11,505 nucleotides of DNA from an uncultured Altererythrobacter sp. (GCA_937950385.1 CALFEA010000184.1:1-11505); one strand, 5' to 3'; positions 1 through 7,144 are shown, counted from the stretch's first letter. The notes: a model not told the origin generated them from the sequence alone. Translations and numbers: made by a program.

Positions 1-81
1 GCAACACTAACAATCAGCATTGAAAATGAGCGCATCATTAATACTCTCCGTGACGGGGAAAAGTTGGAACTACTCCAATGA
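1..81 (+). CDS. C-terminal end of an unrecognised protein (5' truncated)
   Basis: Frame 1 is open from the window edge to a TGA at 79-81. It gives 26 residues that end in ...LRDGEKLELLQ. The other two + frames hit stops within the first 21 bases. The mix of alternating hydrophobic residues and charged residues looks like a genuine protein tail, but it is too short to assign a family. The gene converges on nadE with only 4 bases between the two stop codons, and no terminator hairpin fits in that gap. This stretch is more AT-rich than the genes that follow. It could be a chance open frame, since 26 codons is short. Confidence 0.45.
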   Translation, partial: ATLTISIENERIINTLRDGEKLELLQ

Positions 82-85
82 ATGG

Positions 86-2419
86 CTAGTGAATAAATAG
101 ATCAGTCGGTAATTCGCTTTTCAGCTCCGCCAGCCACACATCCGCCACGGCGTCAGAGGGCGCGCGCCAATCGCCGCGTGGGCTCAAAGCGCCGCCTGCG
201 CTGACCTTGGGACCATTGGGAATGGCACTGCGTTTGAATTGTGAAAGGCCAAAAAAGCGTTTCACGAATTTCTCAAGCCAGCTTGATATTTCGGCCAGAT
301 CATAGGCGTTCTTTTTCGCATCCGGAAAACCTGCGGGCCACAGCCCCTCGCTTGTCTCGCGCCATGCATGCCAGGCCAAAAATGCGACCTTGCTGGGCCG
401 CTGGCCGAAGCGGATAATATGATGCAAGAAGAAATCATTGAGCTCATACGGGCCAATAATGCTCTCAGTGCTTTGAATGCCGCCATCCTTGGCTGCGGGC
501 ACTAGCTCTGGCGAAATTTCGGTGTTGAGGATCGCATCAAGCACGCTGTCGGTCGCTGCATCAAACTGATCCGTCTGCGTCGTCCAACGGATGAGATATT
601 GGATCAGCGTTTTCGGCACCCCAGAATTTACAGCATAATGGCTCATCTGATCGCCGACCCCGTAAGTGCACCAGCCCAGCGCCAATTCCGAAAGATCCCC
701 TGTGCCAATGACAAAGCCGGAATGATGGCCTGCAAGCCGGAACAGATAATCGGTACGCAGACCCGCCTGCACATTTTCAAAGGTCACATCATGCACCGGC
801 TCGCCATCTGCAAAGGGGTGCTTCATATCAGCGAGCATACGGTTGGCCGCAGGGCGTATGTCGATTTCCTCAGCATGAATGCCTGTCGCCTCCATCAGCC
901 TCCAAGCATTGCTCTTGGTGTGATCCGACGTCCCGAAACCGGGCATCGTATAGCCGCGAATAAAGCTGCGCGGCAGGCCGAGGCGGTCGCATGCTTTTGC
1001 TGCAACGATCAGCGCATGGGTGCTGTCGAGCCCGCCTGATATTCCGATGACCATCGACTTTGCATGGGTGGCCTCCAAGCGGCGGGTGAGCGCATCAACC
1101 TGAATGTTGAACGCCTCAAAGCAATCCTCATCCAGCTTATGCGCGCGGTTGGGCACGAAGGGAAAACGCCGGATTGGGCGGATGAGGTCAAGCGCTTTGG
1201 CGCTTTCTGCAAGGTCAAATTCAATGGTCCGGAATGTATCTTCCGGACGGCCAGCAGCCTCTGCCGCATCGTTAAACGTTTGATAGCGCTGGCGCTCGCC
1301 CATCAATCGTTCGCAATCTATGTCGGCAATACAAAGCTCAGGATCGCGGGCAAAGCGTTCGCTTTCAGCCAGCAAATCGCCAAATTCATAGATCATCCCC
1401 TGCCCATCCCATGCAAGGTCGGTCGTGCTCTCGCCATAACCGCTGGCGGAATACACATAAGCGGATACTGTGCGGCTGGATTGCGCGCGGGAGAGCAAGT
1501 GCCGCTCATCCGATTTACCGATAGTGATGTTGGAAGCAGAAAGGTTTGCCAACACCGTTGCCCCCGCCAATGCGCCCAATGTGGATGGCGGATTGGGCGA
1601 CCAGTAATCCTCGCAAATCTCGACGAAAAGCTTGAATTCAGGCAGATTTTTGGCCGTAAAAATCAGGTCAGTGCCAAAGGGCACCTCGGCCCCATTGGCG
1701 CGAATAACGCCGCCTTGGCTAGAACGTCCATCGGCAAACCAGCGCTTCTCATAGAACTCCCGGTAATTGGGCAAGTAGCTTTTTGGGATGATGCCCAGCA
1801 ATTCGCCGCCCCGAACCACTGCGGCACAATTGTATATCCGGCCATTTTTGCGCAAGGGCGCGCCCACCAAAAGCACCGGATCAAGAGTGATACTCGCCGT
1901 GACAATATCGCGCAGGCCGACTTCAGCTGCATCGAGCAAAGCCGATTGCAAATGCAAATCATCGATCGCGTAGGATGAAACACACAGCTCTGGATAGACC
2001 ACCAGATCAGCGCCTGCTTTATGCGCGCGCTGCGCATCGGCGAGTATCCCTTTAACGTTATAGGCGACATCGGCTGTGCGTGTTTTGGGGGTCGCGGTGG
2101 CGATGCGGGCAAAGCCGTGGCGGCGCATATCGTAGAATGGATACGCGCCTGAAGCGCCGCCAGCATGTTCACTCTCAATTGCCGTATCAGGCGCAGGCTC
2201 CAACCAATCGCCGGGCTCACAAACGCCCAATTCTGCGAGGCGTTTTTGCACGGCTGCGCGTGCGACCTTGCCCTTTGCCTCCCAGCCATAGATCGTGCGG
2301 GATGGCCAAGGGTCACCATATTGGCCGCCATATTTCTGGCCAAATTCCTCCGCCGATAGGGGTGGGTTATGCGCCTCGCGCCATGCTCTGATCTTATATC
2401 CGGCTAAATGCATGCGCAT
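86..2419 (-). CDS. nadE: Glutamine-dependent NAD+ synthase with an N-terminal helix-turn-helix domain
   Basis: This enzyme makes NAD+ from nicotinate adenine dinucleotide and ATP, using ammonia released from glutamine, in the cytoplasm. Residue numbers below count a TTG at 2422 as 1; I prefer the ATG at 2419. Residues about 102-370 form the nitrilase-type glutaminase, with the triad Glu145 (YPEL), Lys214 (PKSYLP) and Cys270 (VEICED). Residues about 430-760 form the synthetase, with the ATP-binding P-loop SGGLDS at 462-467 and the conserved GTGDLSELALGW and YGVGDQMSHY blocks. It aligns from memory, nearly end to end, with the Mycobacterium tuberculosis enzyme from residue about 95 onward. The first 75 residues are extra and look like an XRE-type helix-turn-helix (SRTIYGWEAKGK near 41-52). 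The linker at about 78-94 contains no ATG, GTG or TTG, so the fusion reads as one protein. A Shine-Dalgarno AAGGA lies 7 bases before the ATG at 2419. The enzymatic call is very secure; DNA binding is inferred. Confidence 0.96.
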   Translation of the reverse strand: MRMHLAGYKIRAWREAHNPPLSAEEFGQKYGGQYGDPWPSRTIYGWEAKGKVARAAVQKRLAELGVCEPGDWLEPAPDTAIESEHAGGASGAYPFYDMRRHGFARIATATPKTRTADVAYNVKGILADAQRAHKAGADLVVYPELCVSSYAIDDLHLQSALLDAAEVGLRDIVTASITLDPVLLVGAPLRKNGRIYNCAAVVRGGELLGIIPKSYLPNYREFYEKRWFADGRSSQGGVIRANGAEVPFGTDLIFTAKNLPEFKLFVEICEDYWSPNPPSTLGALAGATVLANLSASNITIGKSDERHLLSRAQSSRTVSAYVYSASGYGESTTDLAWDGQGMIYEFGDLLAESERFARDPELCIADIDCERLMGERQRYQTFNDAAEAAGRPEDTFRTIEFDLAESAKALDLIRPIRRFPFVPNRAHKLDEDCFEAFNIQVDALTRRLEATHAKSMVIGISGGLDSTHALIVAAKACDRLGLPRSFIRGYTMPGFGTSDHTKSNAWRLMEATGIHAEEIDIRPAANRMLADMKHPFADGEPVHDVTFENVQAGLRTDYLFRLAGHHSGFVIGTGDLSELALGWCTYGVGDQMSHYAVNSGVPKTLIQYLIRWTTQTDQFDAATDSVLDAILNTEISPELVPAAKDGGIQSTESIIGPYELNDFFLHHIIRFGQRPSKVAFLAWHAWRETSEGLWPAGFPDAKKNAYDLAEISSWLEKFVKRFFGLSQFKRSAIPNGPKVSAGGALSPRGDWRAPSDAVADVWLAELKSELPTDLFIH

Positions 2420-2424
2420 CAAAG

Positions 2425-2439
2425 TATCCTTTTAGGATA
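2425..2439. promoter_or_regulatory. Perfect inverted repeat at the nadE start: candidate operator
   Basis: TATCCT and AGGATA are exact inverted copies separated by TTT. Read on the - strand, the repeat covers an AT-rich -10-like TATATC (2441-2436) and the nadE Shine-Dalgarno AAGGA (2431-2427), and it ends 5 bases before the ATG. No convincing -35 box is visible. A small symmetric site is what a dimer of XRE-type domains would bind, and nadE itself encodes such a domain. As RNA, the same sequence could form a weak 6-bp hairpin that hides the ribosome binding site. No second good copy was found by eye in the window. Confidence 0.45.
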
Positions 2440-2540
2440 TATTTGGCAAGTCGAAATGCCGCTCTTGCCTTTGTAACTTTGATCCACCACCTATCGAACT
2501 AAGGAGCGAAACCGCTCAGATGCATAAGGACACATAGACT

Positions 2541-3401
2541 ATGGCCGACCCAACCTACACTCCGCCCGAAGTATGGACCTATGATGCAGAGAACGGTGGC
2601 AAATTTGCCAATATCAACCGGCCGACTGCTGGCGCGCGCGAAGAAAAGGCGCTGCCGCAGGGCGATCATCCGTTCCAGCTGCATTCGCTGGCGACCCCCA
2701 ATGGCGTGAAAGTCACGATCATGCTCGAGGAGCTGTTGGAAGCAGGCCATAAGGGCGCAGAATATGACGCCTACACCGTCAATATTGGCGAAGGCGAGCA
2801 ATTCACCAGCGGCTTTGTCGGCATAAACCCCAATTCGAAAATTCCCGCTCTGCTCGACAAAAGCGGCGACAAGCCGTTTCGTGTGTTCGAATCGGGCGCA
2901 ATCCTGGTGCATTTGGCGGAGAAGTTTGGTGCATTCCTGCCGACCGAGCCCGCCGCGCGCGCCGAAGTGCTCAGCTGGGTGTTCTGGCAAGTCGCATCAG
3001 GCCCGTTCATCGGCGGCGGATTTGGCCATTTCTACGCCTATGCACCAGAGAAATACGAATATCCGATCAATCGCTATGCCATGGAAGTGAAGCGCATTTT
3101 TGACGTCGCCGACCAGCGGCTGGGCGAATCGCGTTTCCTTGGCGGTGACGAATACACCATCGCAGACATTGCCAATTGGCCGTGGCTTGCGCCCTTCACG
3201 ACTGGGCATATTTACAATGAGGCCAAAACCTTCCTCTCCATCCACGAATATAAAAATGTGGGCCGCTGGGTAGAAGAAATTTTTGCGCGCCCCGGCGTTC
3301 AGCGCGGACGCATCGTCAATAAGGTTTGGGGCGAGGAGGACATGCAATTGGAAGAGCGCCATTCTGCCGCTGATTTTGAAGGCAAAAACCTGACAAGATA
3401 G
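2541..3401 (+). CDS. yghU: YghU-type glutathione S-transferase family protein (disulfide-bond reductase)
   Basis: A Nu-class glutathione transferase relative. Escherichia coli YghU binds two glutathione molecules and reduces small disulfides. At 286 residues it has the family's length and matches YghU closely from memory over its whole span: an N-terminal extension with GGKFANINRP, a thioredoxin fold at about 44-130, and a helical domain at about 135-255. The signature TPNG at 52-55 holds the Thr and Asn that contact the glutathione thiols. NPNSKIPAL (96-104) and FESG (116-119) form the rest of the glutathione site. The GGGFGHFY and DEYTIADI blocks of the C-terminal domain are present. The protein has no cysteine at all, which fits a glutathione-only mechanism. 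AAGGA at 2526-2530 lies 10 bases before the ATG. It diverges from nadE, with 121 bases between the two start codons. Confidence 0.93.
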   Translation: MADPTYTPPEVWTYDAENGGKFANINRPTAGAREEKALPQGDHPFQLHSLATPNGVKVTIMLEELLEAGHKGAEYDAYTVNIGEGEQFTSGFVGINPNSKIPALLDKSGDKPFRVFESGAILVHLAEKFGAFLPTEPAARAEVLSWVFWQVASGPFIGGGFGHFYAYAPEKYEYPINRYAMEVKRIFDVADQRLGESRFLGGDEYTIADIANWPWLAPFTTGHIYNEAKTFLSIHEYKNVGRWVEEIFARPGVQRGRIVNKVWGEEDMQLEERHSAADFEGKNLTR

Positions 3402-3423
3402 AGTTTATCAGGCCAGGTTTTTT
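3384..3423 (+). terminator. Putative rho-independent terminator of yghU
   Basis: AAAAACCTG (3384-3392) pairs with CAGGTTTTT (3414-3422), and the right arm runs into a T tract ending at 3423. The loop is long (21 bases) and holds the yghU stop codon, so the left arm lies inside the coding sequence. An alternative inner pairing CCTGA/TCAGG overlaps it. The GC part of the stem is only 4 bp, so strength is uncertain. Confidence 0.4.
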
Positions 3424-3454
3424 GCGGTCTTATGAGGGTTTCTGCGCAAACCCC

Positions 3455-3482
3455 TTTCCATCTGCAAAAAGGGCGTTATAGA
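3455..3482 (+). promoter_or_regulatory. Likely promoter of the tRNA-Gln gene
   Basis: TTTCCA (3455-3460) as the -35 box and TATAGA (3477-3482) as the -10 box are 16 bases apart. A GC-rich discriminator (GCGCC) follows directly, which is typical of stable-RNA promoters under stringent control. The mature tRNA begins at 3495. The -35 match is modest (4 of 6). Confidence 0.4.
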
Positions 3483-3494
3483 GCGCCTTCGTGC

Positions 3495-3569
3495 TGGGGC
3501 GTCGCCAAGTGGTAAGGCACCGCTTTTTGGTAGCGGCATTCGCAGGTTCGATCCCTGCCGCCCCAGCCA
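3495..3569 (+). tRNA. tRNA-Gln (anticodon UUG)
   Basis: A complete 75-base cloverleaf with encoded CCA. The acceptor stem TGGGGCG pairs with CGCCCCA (3559-3565), followed by discriminator G3566 and CCA 3567-3569. The anticodon stem CCGCT/AGCGG encloses a 7-base loop, with TTG at 3527-3529 after the invariant T33. The T arm reads GCAGG-TTCGATC-CCTGC. The overall sequence matches bacterial glutamine tRNAs. It reads the CAA codon and, by wobble, CAG. The SDR gene converges from the right and its stop codon is only 13 bases away. Confidence 0.97.
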
Positions 3570-3582
3570 ATTTATTTGGAAA

Positions 3583-4344
3583 TCAAGGCTTACCGCTAAG
3601 CGCTACAGCCTGCCCCGTCAGCCATTCTGATGATGGCGCAACCATATAGAGCACCAGCGCGGCGATATCTTGCGGCGTACCCAGACGCCCTGCTGGTAGC
3701 TGCAATTGCTCCAGCAGCGGACCGAAATCCTCATCCGACATGCTCAGCGCCTTTTTCACCGTGTCGGTCGGCACAAAGCCCGGCATGATCGCATTGACGC
3801 GGGTTTTGGGGCCAAGCTCAATGCCAAGCGTCTTCGTCATCATATTGACGCCCGCTTTGGCCGCAGAATAATGCGCGCTGCCTGCAAACGGCTCCAGCCC
3901 GGCGAGCGAGGAAATGTTCACCATCGCGCTCTTGTCACTGAAATGCGGCACGGCGGCTTGGACGGAATAAAAAATGGAGGACAGGTTCACCGCAATCGTC
4001 TTGTCCCATTCCGCCAGATCGAGCTCAGCCAAGGGTGCAGAGACTAGCGAGCCGCCCGCATTATTGACCCAAATATCAAGGCTGCCAAATTCATCGACGG
4101 CGCGCTGAGCCAAAGCTTTCATATCTTCGGGCAAGGACACGTCGGTTTTCTGGAAAATCGCGCGCCCGCCAGTATTGCTGGCATTGATCACACCCGCAGT
4201 ATGCTCAATTTGATCGGTAGAACGCGCCGCGCACACGATGTTGGCGCCTGCTTCGGCAAGCGTTGTGGCGATGCCTTCACCAATTCCCCGCCCTGCGCCA
4301 GTCACAACGGCGGTTTTTCCGGTTAGGTCGAATAGCGCGCTCAT
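3583..4344 (-). CDS. SDR-family NAD(P)-dependent oxidoreductase
   Basis: A classical short-chain dehydrogenase/reductase of 253 residues, the usual length. The cofactor-binding TGAGRGIG lies at 15-22 in a Rossmann fold, followed by DV (68-69) and NNAG (94-97). The catalytic set is Asn120, Ser146, Tyr159 and Lys163 (YSAAK). The substrate cannot be read from sequence. Relatives are annotated as 3-oxoacyl-ACP reductase, glucose 1-dehydrogenase or generic alcohol dehydrogenases. The C-terminus reads ALSGKP where many homologues have a VDGG motif. A strong Shine-Dalgarno GGGAGAG sits 5 bases before the ATG. The upstream protease gene ends 79 bases away on the same strand, so the gene could be co-transcribed or have its own promoter. 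Transcription runs towards the tRNA gene, and no terminator fits in the 13-base gap. Confidence 0.92.
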   Translation of the reverse strand: MSALFDLTGKTAVVTGAGRGIGEGIATTLAEAGANIVCAARSTDQIEHTAGVINASNTGGRAIFQKTDVSLPEDMKALAQRAVDEFGSLDIWVNNAGGSLVSAPLAELDLAEWDKTIAVNLSSIFYSVQAAVPHFSDKSAMVNISSLAGLEPFAGSAHYSAAKAGVNMMTKTLGIELGPKTRVNAIMPGFVPTDTVKKALSMSDEDFGPLLEQLQLPAGRLGTPQDIAALVLYMVAPSSEWLTGQAVALSGKP

Positions 4345-4423
4345 AATATCTCTCCCAAAGAATTGTTGAAAGAGTGGCTATGCGCTGGGGCGGCGGGCGT
4401 AAACTAACCCAATTGCTTAGGGG

Positions 4424-5101
4424 CTATCTCACTTCGAGCGGCTCTTGCGGATTATTGGGCACTAGCACCATTTCTTCAGCGGCATTTTCCACGCGGTAAG
4501 ACGCAAGGCGGGACAGTAAATTCATGCCAACCACATTCGTCTCGCCCAATGTTGGCGCAATCACCGCATCCAAGCCGCGCGCTGTAACATTGCCAAACCG
4601 CAATTCGTCAATCGTGGAAAGCTGCGCGCGAACAGGCCCATTGGCTGTGCCGATTGACACGGGCAATCCGCCGCGGCGCGGCTCCATGCCAGCTTCATCG
4701 GCCAAATCTTTTGAGATTGCCGTGACCGTTGCGCCTGTATCAATCAGGAAATTGGCGGGCACGCCATTGAGTTCTGCGCGCAGCCAGAAATGTCCGTCCG
4801 CCGCTTTTGTGATGCGGGTTTCACCGCCCTCCACCACCTGCTCCGGCAGGCCAATTTGCGGCAGTGCCACAGCAAGGCGCGGGTCAAAGCGTGATAATTG
4901 CAACACGACGACCACAAGCACACCGACAAGAACGAGAGTGCTGCCCGTGCGCACCACTCTGCCCAGCGGAACCCGGCCGCGCACCATCATCGAGCCAGCA
5001 AAGCCGGCCACCACCGCCGCAATGGCAATGATCAGCAGCTCAGATTGCGGCACGGCGGAAATCGCAATGACTGCATTATCCCAGAAATTCTGGATGCTCA
5101 T
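4424..5101 (-). CDS. Membrane-anchored retropepsin-like aspartic protease (clan AA)
   Basis: A 225-residue protein with two hydrophobic segments at about 21-40 and 53-69. They are joined by an Arg-rich loop (RGRVPLGRVVR), which by the positive-inside rule should face the cytoplasm and place the C-terminal domain in the periplasm. That domain, about 98-216, is a single retropepsin-like lobe with the catalytic motif LIDTGAT (Asp121-Thr-Gly) and a closing NVVGMNLLSRL block at 189-199. This is the layout of the bacterial clan AA aspartic protease family (TIGR02281-like). Like retroviral proteases, it should act as a dimer. The physiological target is unknown. No Shine-Dalgarno precedes the ATG. 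A good promoter sits so close that the message may be leaderless. Confidence 0.88.
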   Translation of the reverse strand: MSIQNFWDNAVIAISAVPQSELLIIAIAAVVAGFAGSMMVRGRVPLGRVVRTGSTLVLVGVLVVVVLQLSRFDPRLAVALPQIGLPEQVVEGGETRITKAADGHFWLRAELNGVPANFLIDTGATVTAISKDLADEAGMEPRRGGLPVSIGTANGPVRAQLSTIDELRFGNVTARGLDAVIAPTLGETNVVGMNLLSRLASYRVENAAEEMVLVPNNPQEPLEVR

Positions 5102-5108
5102 GGCGAAG

Positions 5109-5137
5109 GTTATACACGGCCCCGCCCTGCCGGTCTA
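5109..5137 (-). promoter_or_regulatory. Promoter of the aspartic protease gene, possibly leaderless
   Basis: On the - strand, TAGACC (5137-5132, 4 of 6 matches to TTGACA) and TATAAC (5114-5109, 5 of 6 matches to TATAAT) are separated by exactly 17 bases. Only 7 bases lie between the -10 box and the ATG at 5101, so transcription should begin at or next to the start codon. The lack of a Shine-Dalgarno sequence agrees with this. Confidence 0.45.
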
Positions 5138-5195
5138 TGAACGAGAGGCGCGATGCGGCTCAATTGCGTCCGAAATGGCGGTGTTGCGGCGCGCT

Positions 5196-6149
5196 CTAGT
5201 ACAAAATTGCGGCGGCCAATGCGCGGCCCGATAGAAATGCATTTTCTGCGCGCGGGCCGTGCAGCCAGTCTCCGCAAACGCCAATGGCAGCGTCTGCATT
5301 CCACAAATGCCTTACCGCGTCCTCACCAACCTGCGGGGAGGCATAGAGCCAGCGATGCGCTGCTGTGTGGATGGGGTCAGGCAAGGATACGCCGGTTTGC
5401 TGCGCGAAGGCGTCCAGCAGCGCATTGGCTGCACCGTCCTTGCTATGCTCCAAAATTTGCCGCGAAAAATCGGCAGAGGCGTGGATGACCCAGCATTCTG
5501 GGCCAGCCCGCTGCGGCTTGGCCGAATTGCGAGCAGCCCAATGAACTGCATCTGTTTCGTTGCCTTCGACTGTATCTGGCAAGTCCAGCGCCGCATCAAA
5601 TGCCGCCATCAATGCCCAGCAAGGGGTGGAGATGATACCCTTTGCCTTATCGGCATATTCTGGTGCAGCGTCAGATAGCAGCACGGAGGCCTGTTCAGCA
5701 GGGATAGCGCAAATGACATGGTCAAAACGCGCCTCACCGCCATCATGCCCAAGCAACCACACATCACCGTCACGCTGCAATTTTTCAATTCGTACACCCC
5801 AGCGCACATCCAATGCCTGCGCCATGACGCGGATCGGGCCGTTCATACCGGGCGTGCCAACATAAGCGCCCTCACCTGCGGCTGGCCAAAGCGCCGCCGC
5901 GCCTGCCGCTTCCCAAGCGGATAATTGCGCGGCAAATTCAGGCGTTTCTGCGGTCAGCACCTGCGCGCCATGGTCAAAGCTGACAGTTTCTCCGCCGACT
6001 TCCGCCCGCCGCGCTGCCATCCGTCCGCCCGGCCCGCGCCCTTTATCGAACAGAACAGGCGCATAGCCCGCTTCGGCAAGCTGCGCAGCGCAAGTCAGGC
6101 CGGCCATGCCAGCGCCAATTACTGCGATAGTTTTTGGAGTGTTTGTCAT
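5196..6149 (-). CDS. Renalase-like FAD-dependent oxidoreductase
   Basis: A 317-residue flavoprotein of the renalase/amine-oxidase-like group. The dinucleotide fold shows IGAGMAGLTCA at 11-21 and the ribose-binding acidic residue in LFDKGRGPGGRMA (Asp35). FDHGAQ (58-63), VGTPGMN and the C-terminal FAD-binding block CGDWLHGPRAENAFLSGRALAAAI are family hallmarks. Characterised bacterial renalases oxidise wrongly reduced isomers of NAD(P)H back to NAD(P)+. Whether this member does so is not provable here. It starts 8 bases after the egtD stop with no visible Shine-Dalgarno, so it is probably translated by coupling as the last gene of the DAHP synthase-egtB-egtD unit. It could alternatively act on an ergothioneine intermediate, but nothing in the sequence shows that. 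Confidence 0.87.
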   Translation of the reverse strand: MTNTPKTIAVIGAGMAGLTCAAQLAEAGYAPVLFDKGRGPGGRMAARRAEVGGETVSFDHGAQVLTAETPEFAAQLSAWEAAGAAALWPAAGEGAYVGTPGMNGPIRVMAQALDVRWGVRIEKLQRDGDVWLLGHDGGEARFDHVICAIPAEQASVLLSDAAPEYADKAKGIISTPCWALMAAFDAALDLPDTVEGNETDAVHWAARNSAKPQRAGPECWVIHASADFSRQILEHSKDGAANALLDAFAQQTGVSLPDPIHTAAHRWLYASPQVGEDAVRHLWNADAAIGVCGDWLHGPRAENAFLSGRALAAAILY

Positions 6150-6157
6150 AGATTGAG

Positions 6158-7144
6158 TTACGGAGCGCTGCGCGCAATGGTTGCTTCAGCAAGGATAAGG
6201 CTGAAGCGCTTCTCATCATCGAGCCAGCGTTTCACCGGCGTCCACCCGCCCGCCAGCAGCAAAGTGGCAGAGGTACGGCGCGTAAACTTGTGGCTGTTTT
6301 CAGTGTGGATTGTCTCGCCAGCATCCATCGAAAATGTCTCGCCCGAAACGGTGAAAGTCATCGCTTCACGGGCGCGCAAATGCATCTCAATGCGGGCATG
6401 ATCATCATTCCACAGCGCCACATGTTCAAGGGCATCCACCGGAATATCGCCGTCCAATTCGCGGTTGATCCGGCGCGCCAGATTGTAATTAAATTCAGCG
6501 GTTACCCCGCCTGCATCATCATAGGCGGCGACCAGCACATCTTCGTCTTTGATCAGATCCATACCGATCAGCAATTTCGAGCCCTCACCCAGAGTATCCC
6601 GCATAGTGCGCAGCAAATCGACCGCCGTGCGCGCGACCATATTGCCAATGGTGGAGCCGGGGAAAAACCCCAGCTTGGGCATCGCTTTTACCGCATCGGG
6701 TAATGCGACCGTGCGCATAAAATCGGCCTCAACCGGATGCACGGGCAACCCGGGAAACTTGGCGGACAAATCCGCTGCCGCGGCCCGCAGGAAATCGCCT
6801 GATATGTCGAGCGGAACATAGGCCCCTGGATCAATCGCGCTTAAGAGCAACGGTGTTTTTACCGAGCTACCGGAGCCAAATTCGACCACTGCTCGACCTG
6901 CGCCAATACCGCTGGCAAATTCACCTGCACGGTTTTGCAAAATCTGGGTTTCAGCCCGCGTCGGATAATATTCTGGGATCTGGGTGATATCCTCGAACAA
7001 CCTCGATCCAGCATCATCATAGAGCCAACGTGCAGGCAGCGCCTTTTGCGTCTGCGAAAGCCCTGCGAGCACATCGGCTCTAAACGCTAGATCGACGCCT
7101 TGATCATCCAATTCAACGATGGAAAGGCCTTTATTTTGCGTCAT
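6158..7144 (-). CDS. egtD: L-histidine N-alpha-methyltransferase, ergothioneine biosynthesis
   Basis: Trimethylates histidine to hercynine using three S-adenosylmethionine molecules, the first step of ergothioneine synthesis. At 328 residues it is close to the mycobacterial enzyme. Visible marks are LYDDAGSRLFEDIT (41-54), EYYPTRAE (58-65), the SAM-binding VEFGSGSSVKT (87-97), PLDIS (111-115) and PGSTIGN (162-168), whose Asn binds the histidine amino group. Others are Tyr208 and HTENSHKF with Glu282 and Ser284, which hold the imidazole in EgtD structures. The start codon overlaps the egtB stop (ATGA, 7144-7141), and AAAGGA lies 9 bases upstream inside egtB. This indicates co-translation with egtB, its partner enzyme. 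Confidence 0.96.
   Translation of the reverse strand: MTQNKGLSIVELDDQGVDLAFRADVLAGLSQTQKALPARWLYDDAGSRLFEDITQIPEYYPTRAETQILQNRAGEFASGIGAGRAVVEFGSGSSVKTPLLLSAIDPGAYVPLDISGDFLRAAAADLSAKFPGLPVHPVEADFMRTVALPDAVKAMPKLGFFPGSTIGNMVARTAVDLLRTMRDTLGEGSKLLIGMDLIKDEDVLVAAYDDAGGVTAEFNYNLARRINRELDGDIPVDALEHVALWNDDHARIEMHLRAREAMTFTVSGETFSMDAGETIHTENSHKFTRRTSATLLLAGGWTPVKRWLDDEKRFSLILAEATIARSAP

Noticed and set aside
1064..1978. Long open frame (304 codons) on the + strand, antisense to nadE
   Set aside because: The - strand frame here encodes the catalytic nitrilase core and part of the synthetase with all key residues. The + strand product has no recognisable family features. Long antisense frames are common in GC-rich coding DNA.
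1663..2343. Second - strand open frame (226 codons) inside nadE
   Set aside because: It is nadE read in another frame. The composition is Met/Cys/Trp-rich and has no family resemblance, and the main frame is uninterrupted, so it is not a frameshift product.
3436..3453. Hairpin GGGTTT-CTGCGC-AAACCC between yghU and the tRNA
   Set aside because: Only 6 pairs, and not followed by a T tract. The earlier repeat at 3384-3423 is the better terminator candidate.
4524..5234. Open frame of 236 codons on the + strand opposite the aspartic protease
   Set aside because: Its product is low-complexity, rich in Ser, Thr, Arg and Pro, and it lies opposite a frame with a clear DTGA protease motif and membrane segments. 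It is a shadow frame.
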